DNA from: Pseudomonas fulva
Lineage (GTDB): Bacteria > Pseudomonadota > Gammaproteobacteria > Pseudomonadales > Pseudomonadaceae
Assembly (NCBI RefSeq): GCF_015680705.1
Contig: NZ_JADNYP010000003.1
Location: 285,490 to 349,489, forward strand
Reading direction: 5' to 3'
Length of the DNA: 64,000 nt
The notes below the pieces were generated by a model. The model ran no database searches. It saw only the letters and a program-made list of their open reading frames with translations, and had not been told where the DNA came from. A program made the translations under genes and the position numbers. Below are positions 63,907 to 64,000 of the stretch, piece after piece. The number at the start of each line of letters is the position of its first letter. Position 1 is the stretch's first letter.

Positions 63907-64000
63907 GCGCACCACTTCCGACGCAGTCGAAACGGAAAACTCCTTGGGAATCAAAGGGTTGGACGAATCAGGCAGGCTCGGGAGGGCTTCGGTCGACTGA
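63907..64000 (+). other. Transcribed leader beyond the strong promoter (window edge)
   Basis: No open frame or tRNA is seen in the last 94 bases. Stretches such as CGAAACGGAAAACTCCTTGG look like the leader ahead of a Pseudomonas 16S rRNA gene, but the gene itself is outside the window, so this is inference. Confidence 0.4.

Overview
The window is a stretch of chromosome from a gamma-proteobacterium of the genus Pseudomonas, most likely the P. putida group. The evidence is the high-GC coding bias, the family content, and the gene order: retS-purD-purH-fis-dusB-prmA-accC-accB-aroQ-dsbD, then speA, and bauR/bauA/bauC. This order is the one known from pseudomonads. No transposase, integrase, phage gene, CRISPR array, tRNA or complete rRNA gene was seen. 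It reads as core and near-core genome, not as an island.

Region 1 (1-7.9 kb): the 5' part of an NfeD-like membrane protein gene, then two divergent cobalamin (corrin ring) operons, cobL-cbiD-cobK leftward and cobG-cobH-cobI-cobJ rightward. The set mixes aerobic-pathway enzymes (CobG, CobH, CobI, CobJ, CobK, CobL) with anaerobic-type CbiD and a CbiG-like domain fused to CobJ. Region 2 (7.9-24.9 kb), almost all leftward: the hybrid kinase retS, purine genes purD and purH, fis-dusB, a DUF3426 zinc-ribbon protein, prmA, the acetyl-CoA carboxylase subunits accB-accC with aroQ, dsbD, and a CtpL-like chemoreceptor preceded by a candidate Pho box. Region 3 (24.9-39.8 kb): DUF2333-Nudix pair, SUI1-type factor, speA, a MATE exporter, the alpha-2-macroglobulin lipoprotein/PbpC pair with a small membrane protein gene lodged between them, and an orphan prepilin peptidase next to a LuxR-type regulator whose receiver domain has lost its phospho-acceptor aspartate.

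Region 4 (39.8-48 kb): two tandem DUF4136 lipoproteins in an operon with cmoM and a MazG-like pyrophosphohydrolase; a thiolase / high-molecular-weight FabG / MaoC module; and a methyl-accepting chemotaxis gene broken by one in-frame TAG. Region 5 (48-53 kb): a copper module (copA-cueR, copZ, and an uncharacterised exported protein) with two MerR-type promoters having 19-bp spacers and ACCTTG dyads, then a Bcr/CflA exporter and a 54-codon gene that overlaps its 3' end. Region 6 (53-64 kb): quinone oxidoreductase/LysR pair, an ArsR-like regulator with a CxxCxCC cluster, an adenosine/adenine deaminase, an SDR, YigZ with a RutR-like TetR regulator, and the beta-alanine catabolic genes bauR, bauA, bauC. 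The window ends just after a near-consensus promoter with a GC-rich discriminator that probably drives an rRNA operon lying beyond the edge.

The most interesting leads are the copper module with its uncharacterised exported protein, the phosphorylation-blind regulator next to a prepilin peptidase without pilin genes, the candidate Pho box in front of the chemoreceptor, the small membrane protein between YfhM and PbpC, and a DnaA-box-like/hairpin-rich intergenic stretch at 58.3-58.5 kb. No wholly new multi-gene system was identified.
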